Source: Flavobacteriaceae bacterium UBA4439
GTDB taxonomy: Bacteria > Bacteroidota > Bacteroidia > Flavobacteriales > Flavobacteriaceae
Direction of reading: 5' to 3'
Assembly: GCA_002390455.1 (NCBI GenBank)
Contig: DGPN01000019.1
Span: forward strand, 1,021-25,068
DNA length: 24,048 nucleotides
Position 1 is the first letter of the stretch, and each line of letters starts with the position of its first letter. A program made the translations under genes and the position numbers. The notes under the pieces were generated by a model. That model was not told the DNA's origin and made no database searches. It worked only from the letters and a program-made list of their open reading frames with translations. Shown here piece after piece: positions 1-8,906 of this stretch.

Positions 1-170
1 CTTCCATTGAAACCCACATCAACATAGCCTAAATCATCGGTCATGATAACAATCACATTGGGATGATTTTTTTGGGTGATTTTCTTTTGGCCTTGTTCGC
101 AACCCAAAAAGGCAAAAACAACCATTATCAGCAAAGAAATCATCAAGATTTCCGATTTGTCTTTTTTCAT
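1..170 (-). CDS. Sulfatase, N-terminal fragment (lipoprotein), cut by window edge
   Basis: This is the first 56 codons of a type I (formylglycine) sulfatase that continues beyond base 1. The start is the ATG at 168-170. The N-terminus reads as a lipoprotein signal: a charged start, a hydrophobic stretch, then FLGC with Cys24 as the lipidation site. After a short linker comes NVIVIMTDDLGYVDVGFNG, the first strand and metal-binding DD pair at the start of nearly all S1 sulfatases. The catalytic Cys motif lies outside the window, so activity cannot be judged. It diverges from the next sulfatase across a 75-bp spacer. It is probably anchored in the periplasm or on the cell surface and removes sulfate esters from polysaccharide fragments. 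Confidence 0.85.
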   Translation of the reverse strand, partial: MKKDKSEILMISLLIMVVFAFLGCEQGQKKITQKNHPNVIVIMTDDLGYVDVGFNG

Positions 171-245
171 GTTTTAATAAATGATTTATCTAAAGTAGTT
201 ATTAATCACTAATTTGAATGAGTGAAATAATACAATTAAACCATT

Positions 246-1784
246 ATGTTTTTAAAATTCAAATTGATCTCATTAGTTTTATTTTTAACTTTAAGCTTTG
301 TCTCTTGTAACCAAAAGGAAACTCCGATAAAACCCAATATTATTATTGTTTATTTGGATGACTTAGGCTATGGAGATGTCAGCTATAATGGAGCTACAAA
401 ATTAAAAACGCCCAATATGGACGAGATGGCTCTGGCGGGAATGAGATTCAACAATGGATATGCCACTTCCGCTACGTGCACGCCCAGCCGTTATGCACTA
501 TTGACAGGTCTCTATCCTTGGCGCGAAAAACGAGCTAAAATTCTTGCAGGTACTGCTCCATTAATCATTGGTACAGACCAGATGACTCTTCCAAAAATGC
601 TAAAACAAGAGGGCTATCAAACGGCTATTATCGGCAAGTGGCATTTGGGCTTGGGCAATGGGAATGTCAATTGGAACCAATTGGTCAGTCCAGGACCCAA
701 CGAGGTAGGCTTTGACTATTCTTATATTTTGGCAGCCACTCAAGATAGGGTGCCTACTGTATATATCGAAGATGGAAACGTAGTAGGATTAGACCCTAAC
801 GATCCGATCGAAGTCAGTTACAAAAAGAATTTCGAGGGAGAGCCTACGGGTCTCGATAATCCTGAATTATTGACCATGAAGTGGCACCACGGACACAACA
901 GCAGTATTGTCAATGGCATTCCCAGAATTGGTTTTATGAAAGGAGGAGAAGCCGCCAAATGGAGCGATATCGATATGGCAGATCATTTCTTGAATGGCAT
1001 TCAAAAATACATCAAAAACCACAAGGATCAACCGTTCTTTTTGTACTACCCTATGCAGCAACCCCACGTGCCGAGAACACCTCACCCAAGGTTTGAAGGT
1101 TTGTCAGAGTTGGGACCTAGGGGAGATGCTATCGTTGAAGCCGATTGGTGTTTGGGGGAATTGAAAAAAACTTTGGAAGCCGAAGGAATATTAGAAAATA
1201 CCCTTATTATTTTTTCCAGTGATAATGGTCCAGTATTGAACGATGGTTATTTTGATGATGCGGATGTCAAAAATGGCGACCACACCCCATGGGGCCCATT
1301 CCGTGGTGGAAAATACAGCCTTTTTGAGGCAGGAACCCACGTACCCTTTTTCACCTATTGGAAAGGGAAAATTCAACCCGGTGTTTCCGATGCTATGGTC
1401 AGTCAACTGGACATTTTTTCTTCATTAGCAGAATTGGTAGGCAGTGAAGTCAGAACTAATGATAGTGAACCTTTACTTGATTTATTTTTGGGTCAATCTG
1501 ATCAGGGTAGGAACGAAATGGTGATCGAAGCTACCTCGAGAACTGCCTTTAAAAAAGGAGATTGGGTAATGATTCCACCCTATAAAGGTCCTGCATCTAA
1601 TAATAATGTTAAAATTGAATTGGGCAATGATTCCGATTTTCAATTGTACAACTTAGCTGAAGACATTGGGCAACAAAACAACTTGGCAGAGAGCCAACCT
1701 GAAAAACTGCAGGAGATGATCACTGCTTTTGAAGCCATCAGAGGCGATGGATATAGTGAAATCCAAAAGTTGGAGTTAAAATAG
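246..1784 (+). CDS. Arylsulfatase-type S1 sulfatase, lipoprotein
   Basis: The 512-residue product is a formylglycine-dependent sulfatase that hydrolyses sulfate esters, here probably on algal oligosaccharides. Visible features are a lipoprotein signal with Cys21 after SFVS, the metal-binding DD at residues 38-39 (YLDDLGYGDV), the maturation motif CTPSR with Cys78 as the residue converted to formylglycine, GKWHLG with Lys131 and His133, and SSDNGP further on as another metal-site segment. The length is normal for the family and all key residues are present. The start ATG is directly followed by the signal peptide. It is the only catabolic gene here on the plus strand and ends 1 bp from the stop of the convergent GH78-like gene. 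It needs a sulfatase-maturing enzyme (anSME or FGE), which is not in the window. The subfamily and sulfate position cannot be read from the motifs. Confidence 0.93.
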   Translation: MFLKFKLISLVLFLTLSFVSCNQKETPIKPNIIIVYLDDLGYGDVSYNGATKLKTPNMDEMALAGMRFNNGYATSATCTPSRYALLTGLYPWREKRAKILAGTAPLIIGTDQMTLPKMLKQEGYQTAIIGKWHLGLGNGNVNWNQLVSPGPNEVGFDYSYILAATQDRVPTVYIEDGNVVGLDPNDPIEVSYKKNFEGEPTGLDNPELLTMKWHHGHNSSIVNGIPRIGFMKGGEAAKWSDIDMADHFLNGIQKYIKNHKDQPFFLYYPMQQPHVPRTPHPRFEGLSELGPRGDAIVEADWCLGELKKTLEAEGILENTLIIFSSDNGPVLNDGYFDDADVKNGDHTPWGPFRGGKYSLFEAGTHVPFFTYWKGKIQPGVSDAMVSQLDIFSSLAELVGSEVRTNDSEPLLDLFLGQSDQGRNEMVIEATSRTAFKKGDWVMIPPYKGPASNNNVKIELGNDSDFQLYNLAEDIGQQNNLAESQPEKLQEMITAFEAIRGDGYSEIQKLELK

Positions 1785-1785
1785 A

Positions 1786-4338
1786 TCAGAAAATCAGTTC
1801 CCAACTTCCCGAGTGGAGTGCCTTAATTGACTGGAAAGACGTTTTTTTACCATTCACTTTAATGCTGCCCTCTTTGGGCATGCCAAAGCTGTCTTTCTCC
1901 AATATCACCTTTATTCCCTTGGGGATTTGTAGTTGCAATACCCTTTTGGATTTTTCATTCAGATCCCATTTAAGGTTGATTGAACCCATTGGGGTTGGAA
2001 AGACAGAAGCTATTTTTTTAATTTTGGTTTGGGGCAAAGCAATGGTGATCTCTGTCATCCCTGGTTGAGAAGGCTCTAGTCCTAAAAGAAATTCTGCAAA
2101 CAGTGCGGGCATAAAAGCACTTTCGGTTTGTGCATCAGATCGGGTGACTCTATTGTCCAATTTTCCATTCCTTCCCGTGCCATCCAACCACCATTCTTCC
2201 CACAAAGTACCATTGTGCTCAGGAGCCAGCATATGATCAAATCTGCGGCGAAGCAAATCAAAGGAGGCATCTACATGGCCGTATTGTGCAAGTCCCTTAT
2301 GCAAAAAATAAGATAGGGCAGGGGTCACTATGGTCATTCCATTTGTCCTTTTGATAAAAAGATTGGGATCATCATTCAATAGTTTTTCGACGATTGATTT
2401 TCCTTGGTCTTCATCAGCAATTTTAAGAGCCAAGGCCATTCCATTTGCATGTTCACTATATTTATAGGAGATTCCTTTTTCCAATAAAGCATCCGCAAAA
2501 AGGCCCTTCTCGGCATTCCAGAAGTGTGTCCGTAGGGTGGATTTTAAAAGTTGAGCTCTTTCACGAAAAACGCTTGCCTCTTCTTGATCCAGCCATTCGA
2601 GTATTTGACTAAAATCTTCCAATGCACCCAAATAATGCGCATTTAAAGTAAAATTGGCTCCAGCCCGATCCAGTTCAGAATGATCCAACCAATAGGCATA
2701 AGGAGGATTATTGATCAAGCCCAAATCATTGGTAAAACTGTGTATCAATGCCATGAGTTTGAGTGCGCTGCCCATCAATTTTTGAGTGGTGATTTGGTCG
2801 CCAGAAAAGAGAAAATACTGGTATAGACTTCTGATCCAAAGTAAATTGGAATCCAGTATGATCATATAATCATCGCTTTTCAGTGGGGCATAGGCAGGCA
2901 TGATACCATTGGCCTCTTGTTCTTCTGCAGTTTGAATCAAGTAACGGCGCTGCAATGCAGTATCTCCAAAAATCCAATAATTGCCCATCGCACCGTAATA
3001 GCCCGTTTGGGCGTATTGTCTCCTTTCTCTGTAATTGTCAGTATAGGCGTCGGTGGTACAGACCCTAATGGTCTTGTCGGTGGCATCGAAATATTTGCCT
3101 ACCCACGGAACCCCATCGGCTTGGATATGTCCTTTTCCTTCAAAGGGATATTCCAATTTGCGACTGCCTACTTGAACTACTTTTACTGGATTTTGGGAAT
3201 GAATGACCAAGGCCAGATATCGTACAGGTTTAAAATAAGTGGCCTCCCATTGATCCAATCCTCCGGATAAAATGAGCTGATCCCTCAAATTAGAATGTAT
3301 TACCGTATGTCTAAAAAAACCATCAATTTGATAAGGGGCGGTCAAAACATCAATTTTTGTTCCCCTTTCACCCTCTATGGACAGGCGAGGATTTCCATTG
3401 ATGATTTCGCCAAAATCGTAGAGTAAGAGCCAGGCTTTCCCTTTTTTTGGGGTTTTTAAAATGAAGGGGGCGTTAGAATCAAGGTCAATTTTTTGGGCAG
3501 GCTTAATGGAAATAGGGTCTATTTGATCCACATTGGGAGCATCAATTTGTTCAGCTTTGATGAGATTTTTGGTGATCCAGTCTGTTTCTGTGAGGTAGGG
3601 GATATCTCTTGGGATGAGGTTGATCCAGGGGAGGGTGGTTGCGCCGGCCAAGTTGTTCTTTTGATGAGCAGGCCATCCAACATTTCTAGAAATGAGTGTT
3701 GCTGAAGACCAATTTTTATCATCAAAATAGCGGTTAAACCAACCTTGAATATCGTTTCTCATATCAACTTTATCGTTCACAATATCCTGAAAACGATTGA
3801 TTGGGGGAGCACTCTTGTCCCAACTGGGGTCGGCTTTTACTTTCCAGCTTTTATCTGTGGAAATAATGGCTTGATGGGCTTCAAACGAGAAATGGAGCTC
3901 AGCCAACAAACCCGGTCGTGCATCGAAATGATAGGATTGTTTTCCAGATTGATAATGGACTTTGACCGCAATCGTATTGATGCCTTTTTCAAGGAGGGAG
4001 GTAATTTCTATCTGATCAAAAGATTGGTGATGTGGGGCACTTCTTGCGGGCCCTTGCAGCAGGTACTGACCATTGACATAGAGTTTGTATTTTGAAGTGG
4101 CAGTAATTTTCAGCAAGGCTTTTTGGGGAATATTGTCTAGTTCAAAACTCTTACGACTAAGCATCATGGGATTTTCTTCCTCGCTCAACCATATCCATTG
4201 TGCCTGCCAGTTTTTGTCTGGCTTGGCTTCTTCTGACTTTGCCCAGATTCCTTTTATTGACCCTGTTTCCCAAAGGTTTTGACTAGAGAGTGTTTGGGAC
4301 AGTAAATAAGCTAACAGAAAAACTAAAATATTGCGCAT
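1786..4338 (-). CDS. GH78-like alpha-L-rhamnosidase family protein
   Basis: This 850-residue exported protein has the layout of bacterial alpha-L-rhamnosidases (GH78). A signal peptide (about 1-20, ending LSSQ) precedes a beta-sandwich region with the YKLYVNGQYLLQGPAR segment (about 84-99) typical of the rhamnosidase N domain. More beta domains follow to about 400, then an (alpha/alpha)6 six-hairpin domain (about 410-750) and a C-terminal beta domain with a PTPMGSINLKW-type segment. Candidate catalytic sites are the DNYRERR region (434-440), matching the general-acid region of GH78, and TLWEEW, with Glu714 at the family's general-base position. It is the last gene of the minus-strand operon, 5 bp after GH2. 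The first motif departs from the usual D-x-x-x-R-D-E-R form, so the substrate may not be L-rhamnose. No rhamnose catabolic genes are nearby. Family call is good; specificity is open. Confidence 0.82.
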   Translation of the reverse strand: MRNILVFLLAYLLSQTLSSQNLWETGSIKGIWAKSEEAKPDKNWQAQWIWLSEEENPMMLSRKSFELDNIPQKALLKITATSKYKLYVNGQYLLQGPARSAPHHQSFDQIEITSLLEKGINTIAVKVHYQSGKQSYHFDARPGLLAELHFSFEAHQAIISTDKSWKVKADPSWDKSAPPINRFQDIVNDKVDMRNDIQGWFNRYFDDKNWSSATLISRNVGWPAHQKNNLAGATTLPWINLIPRDIPYLTETDWITKNLIKAEQIDAPNVDQIDPISIKPAQKIDLDSNAPFILKTPKKGKAWLLLYDFGEIINGNPRLSIEGERGTKIDVLTAPYQIDGFFRHTVIHSNLRDQLILSGGLDQWEATYFKPVRYLALVIHSQNPVKVVQVGSRKLEYPFEGKGHIQADGVPWVGKYFDATDKTIRVCTTDAYTDNYRERRQYAQTGYYGAMGNYWIFGDTALQRRYLIQTAEEQEANGIMPAYAPLKSDDYMIILDSNLLWIRSLYQYFLFSGDQITTQKLMGSALKLMALIHSFTNDLGLINNPPYAYWLDHSELDRAGANFTLNAHYLGALEDFSQILEWLDQEEASVFRERAQLLKSTLRTHFWNAEKGLFADALLEKGISYKYSEHANGMALALKIADEDQGKSIVEKLLNDDPNLFIKRTNGMTIVTPALSYFLHKGLAQYGHVDASFDLLRRRFDHMLAPEHNGTLWEEWWLDGTGRNGKLDNRVTRSDAQTESAFMPALFAEFLLGLEPSQPGMTEITIALPQTKIKKIASVFPTPMGSINLKWDLNEKSKRVLQLQIPKGIKVILEKDSFGMPKEGSIKVNGKKTSFQSIKALHSGSWELIF

Positions 4339-4343
4339 TTATT

Positions 4344-7256
4344 TTATTCTTTGGAGGTTAAAAATCTAATGATATTGAATAATATTTTGTCTGCTACAGG
4401 GTCTTTTCCTATGTTTTCCAAGAGTTGAAACTGTGACAGTAGATATTTTCCTTTTTCGACGGGAACAAGAGTCATGTCTGCTCCCCACCAAGAAGGACCA
4501 GGACCTTTGTATCCCATTTTGTGACCTCTGGAAAACCAGTCGAATGCGATAGAGGCCACGATGGGGTTTTCTTGCATTCGATTTCCCTTTACTTTAAGGT
4601 CTCTTAAACTCCTTTCCGGCCAAATGTTTTCATAGGTATTTCTCAAAAAACCATTGCCTTGTAAGCCATCAAAAACAGGATGCTCTCTGGCAATGTGGGG
4701 AATACAAGTCCACAAGCCCTTGGAGGGATGAACCCGAGCTGTAAAAGGAGTGATCGCATTTTCGGTTTTTACGCTGTCTTTAAGACGATCCAGATAAACG
4801 GCCGTGCCCCCAGATTTAACAAACTTCAAAAGATCTTCAAAGCGTTGGAGTTCTTCTTTATTTGCTGCTTCGTTGGTGCTGACCAACACGGGGATATTTT
4901 TGGGTGTATTGGGTCCAAATTCTACAGTCTTAACCTTTTGTTCTTGCAAGAATTTTTTTAGGTTTCCCTTGAAATCCAATACTGCTATTTTGGTTGTAGG
5001 AGCCATTAGATCTTTTTGGTGGAAAACTTCAAAGTCAATAAAATTTTCAGTCAATAATTGGTTGTTGTTGTCGTTGACCTTAACCCTAACGGAATAATGA
5101 CCGCTCCATTGATCGGTATTGATTTTTTGGCTGAAGAGTGGACTAATTCCTGACTTCCAATTGGTTTTAAAGCTGTTTTCAAAGACTATATCTCCCGATT
5201 GGGATTGGATGGTAATTTCATAGTAGGCCTCCACTGAGTCCAGATCATTGATCCCTGTAATATTTAGGCTTGTTCCTTTTTGAGCATATACATTTCTCGG
5301 TAGTGTTCTGATGGAAACAATCCGATCTTGGTTGGCTGCTTTGGTGGCTTCGTAGGCATAGGATTTTGGATTCCGCCAAAGGTCCAACAGACCAGCTCCC
5401 AGTATCCAATCGCCCCCAGTAAGGGCATGAACGCAATAGCCATCCATGTGGGGGTTGGAACGAATGGCCTCGATCATTCTTTTGTTGGCGGTTCCATGAA
5501 CGTGTTGTTGCTCCAAATAAAATTCCTTCATATCGGGGTAAAGATGTTTTAGTCCCGTTTGTTCGAGCATTTGTTGTTGCTCCTCGTGCAATCTTTTGTG
5601 GTAGCGATAGGCAGGGGTCAAGGGGTTACCCTCTGCTTTAAATTTTTTGTTGACCGTAACCAATTCAGCCAAACTCCCATAGCCCAATTCTGATAAAAAA
5701 GACATCATTCCAGGGACTACTTTGGACTTGCCCTCCATCCTAAATTTACCAAGACCCATGGCCTCTTTTTCTGCCTCTGTCATGGCCATGGAGACATAGC
5801 TATTGTAAACTTTTTCATTGATGTAGGCTCCGGCATAATTGTGAATGTCGTTGAATTTGGTTGGTTCTTTTTCATTGGGCAAATACATATTGGCACCAAA
5901 AGCCCAACCTCCAGATTCATCGAGGATCAGTCGGGTGGGGTCGAGCTCACGGCTGAGCATGGCCATAGGACGCATCAATTGATTCAATACTGGACGGTGC
6001 AATTCGTTGAACAATTCCCACTGCACTATACAAGTGCGATTGCGGTCTTTGAGTATGGTTTGTTCTACTTCTCTGGTCACTCTTGAGGGAAGATAGGGAG
6101 TGGACAGGGGAAGTCTCATACATTCCAGGGCAGGACTGCCCACGACCATCACGCCCATTTCGTCGGCCAAATCCAACCACATAGGTGTGGTGGGATGACG
6201 CCAGGGTCGGATCATATTAAAACCAGCTTCTTTGGCCAGTTGTATTTCCTTTCGGGCCATTTCCTCCGAATCAGGATAGGCAATACCATTGGGATAAAGT
6301 CCTTCAAAAAAAGTAGCTTTGATGAAAATTCGCTTTCCGTTGAGGTAAAAATCCTGGTCTTTGATCGTCAGTTCACGCAATCCAAAACGATGGTGCCAAC
6401 GGTCCGAAATTTTTTGTTGGTTTTTTAGGCTTACACTGGCGTGGTATAAAAAAGGATTCTTGGGGGACCAATATTGAGCATCGGGAATTTGCAATTGGAC
6501 TTTCTGATGATTGATACCCGGTTGGAGTTGGATCGACACCCGCTGAGCAGCGACTCTATTTTTTTGGTTTACAGTTTCTGTAAGCTCTACTTCAATTTCG
6601 ACAGATTCACGTTTTATGGCTGTATGATCCAGTGTTAAATGAAAAGTAGCCGTATTGTCTTTGATATTGGGTTCTATAAAAACATCTTTGATATAGGAGG
6701 CTCCAGAGGCAACCAATCGTACATTTTGCCATATCCCTCCCGAAAGTCCACCTCGCCATTGGGGGGTTTCTAAGGCCTTGATTCCATTGATATTTTTGTC
6801 TGACAAAATGATGGGGCCGACCACCCTAAGGATCAAGACATTTTCTTCTCCCGTTTTTATCATATTGTCCACCCTAAACTCAAAGGGAGTAAACCCTCCT
6901 TCGTGATAGCCGACGACTTCATCGTTGAGCCAGATTTCGGAAAGGTAGTTGACCGCATCAAATTGGAGTCTGACAATCTTGCTCTGCCATTCTTTGGGTA
7001 CATCAAAAGCATAACGGTAAAAAGCCACGCCTTCATAGTCTTTTTCAATCAATTCCCAACTGCTGGGAACCTTGATTTTTCTTTTGTCAACCAACTGTTG
7101 AAAGACTTCATTTTGATGCCACATAGAAGGAGCTCCCTCATTATTATGGTCAAAAACGATTTCCCAATCTCCATTGAGTGAGATTTCTTCCTGAGCGAAA
7201 TTCACTTGGGTCATCAATATAAATAAGGGCAGTAAAATAAATTTTAGAAACTTCAT
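4344..7256 (-). CDS. Glycoside hydrolase family 2 enzyme with C-terminal amidotransferase-like domain
   Basis: This 970-residue periplasmic glycosidase belongs to the beta-galactosidase/beta-glucuronidase/beta-mannosidase family GH2. It has a signal peptide (about 1-21, ending NFA), a GH2 jelly-roll (about 24-185, with the GGLSGGIWQNVRL segment), an Ig-like domain (about 187-295) and a TIM barrel (about 296-640). The acid/base is Glu418 in ELFNELH, and the likely nucleophile is Glu523 in FLSELGYGS, a normal distance away. An Ig-like stretch follows (about 645-745), then a roughly 220-residue alpha/beta domain (about 750-970) resembling the glutamine-amidotransferase-like domain found on some galactosidases. 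It lies 1 bp after the sulfatase stop and 5 bp before the GH78-like gene. In an anhydrogalactan setting it would release beta-linked galactose after desulfation; beta-glucuronidase activity is the main alternative. Confidence 0.88.
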   Translation of the reverse strand: MKFLKFILLPLFILMTQVNFAQEEISLNGDWEIVFDHNNEGAPSMWHQNEVFQQLVDKRKIKVPSSWELIEKDYEGVAFYRYAFDVPKEWQSKIVRLQFDAVNYLSEIWLNDEVVGYHEGGFTPFEFRVDNMIKTGEENVLILRVVGPIILSDKNINGIKALETPQWRGGLSGGIWQNVRLVASGASYIKDVFIEPNIKDNTATFHLTLDHTAIKRESVEIEVELTETVNQKNRVAAQRVSIQLQPGINHQKVQLQIPDAQYWSPKNPFLYHASVSLKNQQKISDRWHHRFGLRELTIKDQDFYLNGKRIFIKATFFEGLYPNGIAYPDSEEMARKEIQLAKEAGFNMIRPWRHPTTPMWLDLADEMGVMVVGSPALECMRLPLSTPYLPSRVTREVEQTILKDRNRTCIVQWELFNELHRPVLNQLMRPMAMLSRELDPTRLILDESGGWAFGANMYLPNEKEPTKFNDIHNYAGAYINEKVYNSYVSMAMTEAEKEAMGLGKFRMEGKSKVVPGMMSFLSELGYGSLAELVTVNKKFKAEGNPLTPAYRYHKRLHEEQQQMLEQTGLKHLYPDMKEFYLEQQHVHGTANKRMIEAIRSNPHMDGYCVHALTGGDWILGAGLLDLWRNPKSYAYEATKAANQDRIVSIRTLPRNVYAQKGTSLNITGINDLDSVEAYYEITIQSQSGDIVFENSFKTNWKSGISPLFSQKINTDQWSGHYSVRVKVNDNNNQLLTENFIDFEVFHQKDLMAPTTKIAVLDFKGNLKKFLQEQKVKTVEFGPNTPKNIPVLVSTNEAANKEELQRFEDLLKFVKSGGTAVYLDRLKDSVKTENAITPFTARVHPSKGLWTCIPHIAREHPVFDGLQGNGFLRNTYENIWPERSLRDLKVKGNRMQENPIVASIAFDWFSRGHKMGYKGPGPSWWGADMTLVPVEKGKYLLSQFQLLENIGKDPVADKILFNIIRFLTSKE

Positions 7257-7257
7257 A

Positions 7258-8901
7258 TTATTTGTTTTTGAGTCCGTTAAGTTGAATGGGTGCTACCATT
7301 TGTGCCATTTCTTGGCGGAGGTTTTTCAATTGGTGGTGTGGTTCTTTTACAGAAAAAATCAGATTGTCCCATTCATTAGGATCATTCAGATGATCGTATA
7401 ATTCTTCTTTTCCGTTGTTATAGAGAATGTAGCGGTATCGGTCGGTTTTGATGGCATAATGTTGCATCTGGGGCTGGTCTTTGTAGGGTTCTCCTGCATA
7501 GACAACAGTCAGTGCTGGGCGGTCTCCTTTCCAAGTTTTGGCGGTAGGATTTTCCAATAATTCCCTCATGCTAAATCCGTCGAGGGAATGTCCTTTTTCA
7601 TTCTTTTGGGTTTGTGAAGGCAGACCACACAAATCTACCAACGTAGGATATATATCGATGAGGGAAACTGCTTTGGTAATGGTGGTATTGGCTTTTGTAA
7701 GCCCTGGAACCCTCATGATCAAAGGGACACGTGTACTTTTTTCCCATAATGAATTTTTGTACAGATAGTCTTTTTCGCCCATATGAAAGCCGTGATCAGA
7801 GGCCAATACGACCAAGGTATTGTCTTTGAGTTGGGTCTGATTGAGTGCATCCATTACTTGACCTACGTTTTCATCCACTGCGGCTACACAGGCCAAATAG
7901 GCTTGTGTCCATCGCTTTAACCCTTCTTCTTCACTGTCGTAGGAGGCCGTGATTTCGTTGAACATTTTCACCCCCATTTCAAGGGTAAAGACTTGACCTT
8001 TTTCATAGGAAATTTCCAAAAATGTATCTTCTTGATCCTTTTCTTTTTTTAAGGTAACCTGGATTTTGTCGAGTGGAAATTGGTCAAAATATTTTTGAGG
8101 AGCGATCAATGGGGTATGAGGCCTAAGGAAACCAACGGCCAAGAAAAAAGGTTTTTCTAAGTCTTGACTTGCAAGGGATTTTATTTTTTCTGCGGTCCAA
8201 GCGGCATTCATCTCATCCGGGGTAGGATCACGATCATTGTCATTGATGTAGCGCATGGGAATGACCCCCTTTTTTTTGTATCCATAGATCCACTCGATGG
8301 CTTGACCTGCCTCAGTTGTTTTTCCTTCCAAATTGACCAAAGGGCCTAGGGAACCATCAACAGGACCTATGTCATAGAATGGACGAGGAATATCGGGGTG
8401 TGCCAAGCGATTATTCCCATCCCATACCATAGGGCCATAGTCGGGGGGATTTTCGTAATGATCCCAATTTTCTGTTTTAAGATGATGCAACACTTTACCC
8501 GTTCCAAAGGTTTGGTAACCTGCTTTTCTGAACTGCTCTGAGAGGGTTCGGGTATTTTTTAGAACAGGATTATTGAACCAAGGGGCTTGAAAAAAATTCT
8601 GAGAATGATGCGGATAAACGCCCATCATCATGCTGGAACGAGAGGGGCCACACATAGGGGCATTGGTATGCGCATTCAGAAAAGCCACGCCAGACTGGGC
8701 AAGTTTGCGCATATTGGGGGTCAGGCTTTGGGGATGCCCTTTGAGGGTTTCAATGCAATCGTTCAGATCATCGATCATGATGAGCAAAACGTTGGGGGGA
8801 TTTTCTTTGGGCATTTCACATCCTAAGGTGGTCAGAAGAAAAACCAACAACAAGCTTTTCAGCAGAATGACAAATGAATTTGTGGTTTTTTCAGCATCCA
8901 T
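7258..8901 (-). CDS. Iduronate-2-sulfatase-like S1 sulfatase, lipoprotein
   Basis: This is a formylglycine sulfatase of about 547 residues. I take the ATG at 8899-8901 as start: a TTG three codons upstream overlaps the aldolase stop but adds nothing to the signal sequence. The N-terminus is a lipoprotein signal with TTLGC (Cys28). The metal site is MIDDLNDC (Asp44-Asp45). The maturation motif is CGPSR with Cys84, inside NAPMCGPSRSSMMMG. Further markers are GTGKVLHH and ASDHGFHMGEK, the latter giving the C-terminal metal and catalytic residues. The DDLND opening and SDHGFHMGEK resemble iduronate-2-sulfatases, a type that includes carrageenan sulfatases (S1_7). It starts 5 bp after the aldolase stop and ends 1 bp before GH2, so it is co-transcribed with the sugar-acid pathway. 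The sulfate position removed is not determinable here. Confidence 0.92.
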   Translation of the reverse strand: MDAEKTTNSFVILLKSLLLVFLLTTLGCEMPKENPPNVLLIMIDDLNDCIETLKGHPQSLTPNMRKLAQSGVAFLNAHTNAPMCGPSRSSMMMGVYPHHSQNFFQAPWFNNPVLKNTRTLSEQFRKAGYQTFGTGKVLHHLKTENWDHYENPPDYGPMVWDGNNRLAHPDIPRPFYDIGPVDGSLGPLVNLEGKTTEAGQAIEWIYGYKKKGVIPMRYINDNDRDPTPDEMNAAWTAEKIKSLASQDLEKPFFLAVGFLRPHTPLIAPQKYFDQFPLDKIQVTLKKEKDQEDTFLEISYEKGQVFTLEMGVKMFNEITASYDSEEEGLKRWTQAYLACVAAVDENVGQVMDALNQTQLKDNTLVVLASDHGFHMGEKDYLYKNSLWEKSTRVPLIMRVPGLTKANTTITKAVSLIDIYPTLVDLCGLPSQTQKNEKGHSLDGFSMRELLENPTAKTWKGDRPALTVVYAGEPYKDQPQMQHYAIKTDRYRYILYNNGKEELYDHLNDPNEWDNLIFSVKEPHHQLKNLRQEMAQMVAPIQLNGLKNK

Positions 8902-8906
8902 TTCCT

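Noticed and set aside
194..230. Promoter boxes in the 75-bp spacer between the two divergent sulfatases
   Set aside because: The best -7 candidates match only 6-7 of 8 positions and none has a -33 TTG at the right spacing.
3745..4095. 116-codon plus-strand open frame, and similar long frames opposite the catabolic genes
   Set aside because: They lie antisense to genes with clear family motifs and have no domain or signal features of their own.
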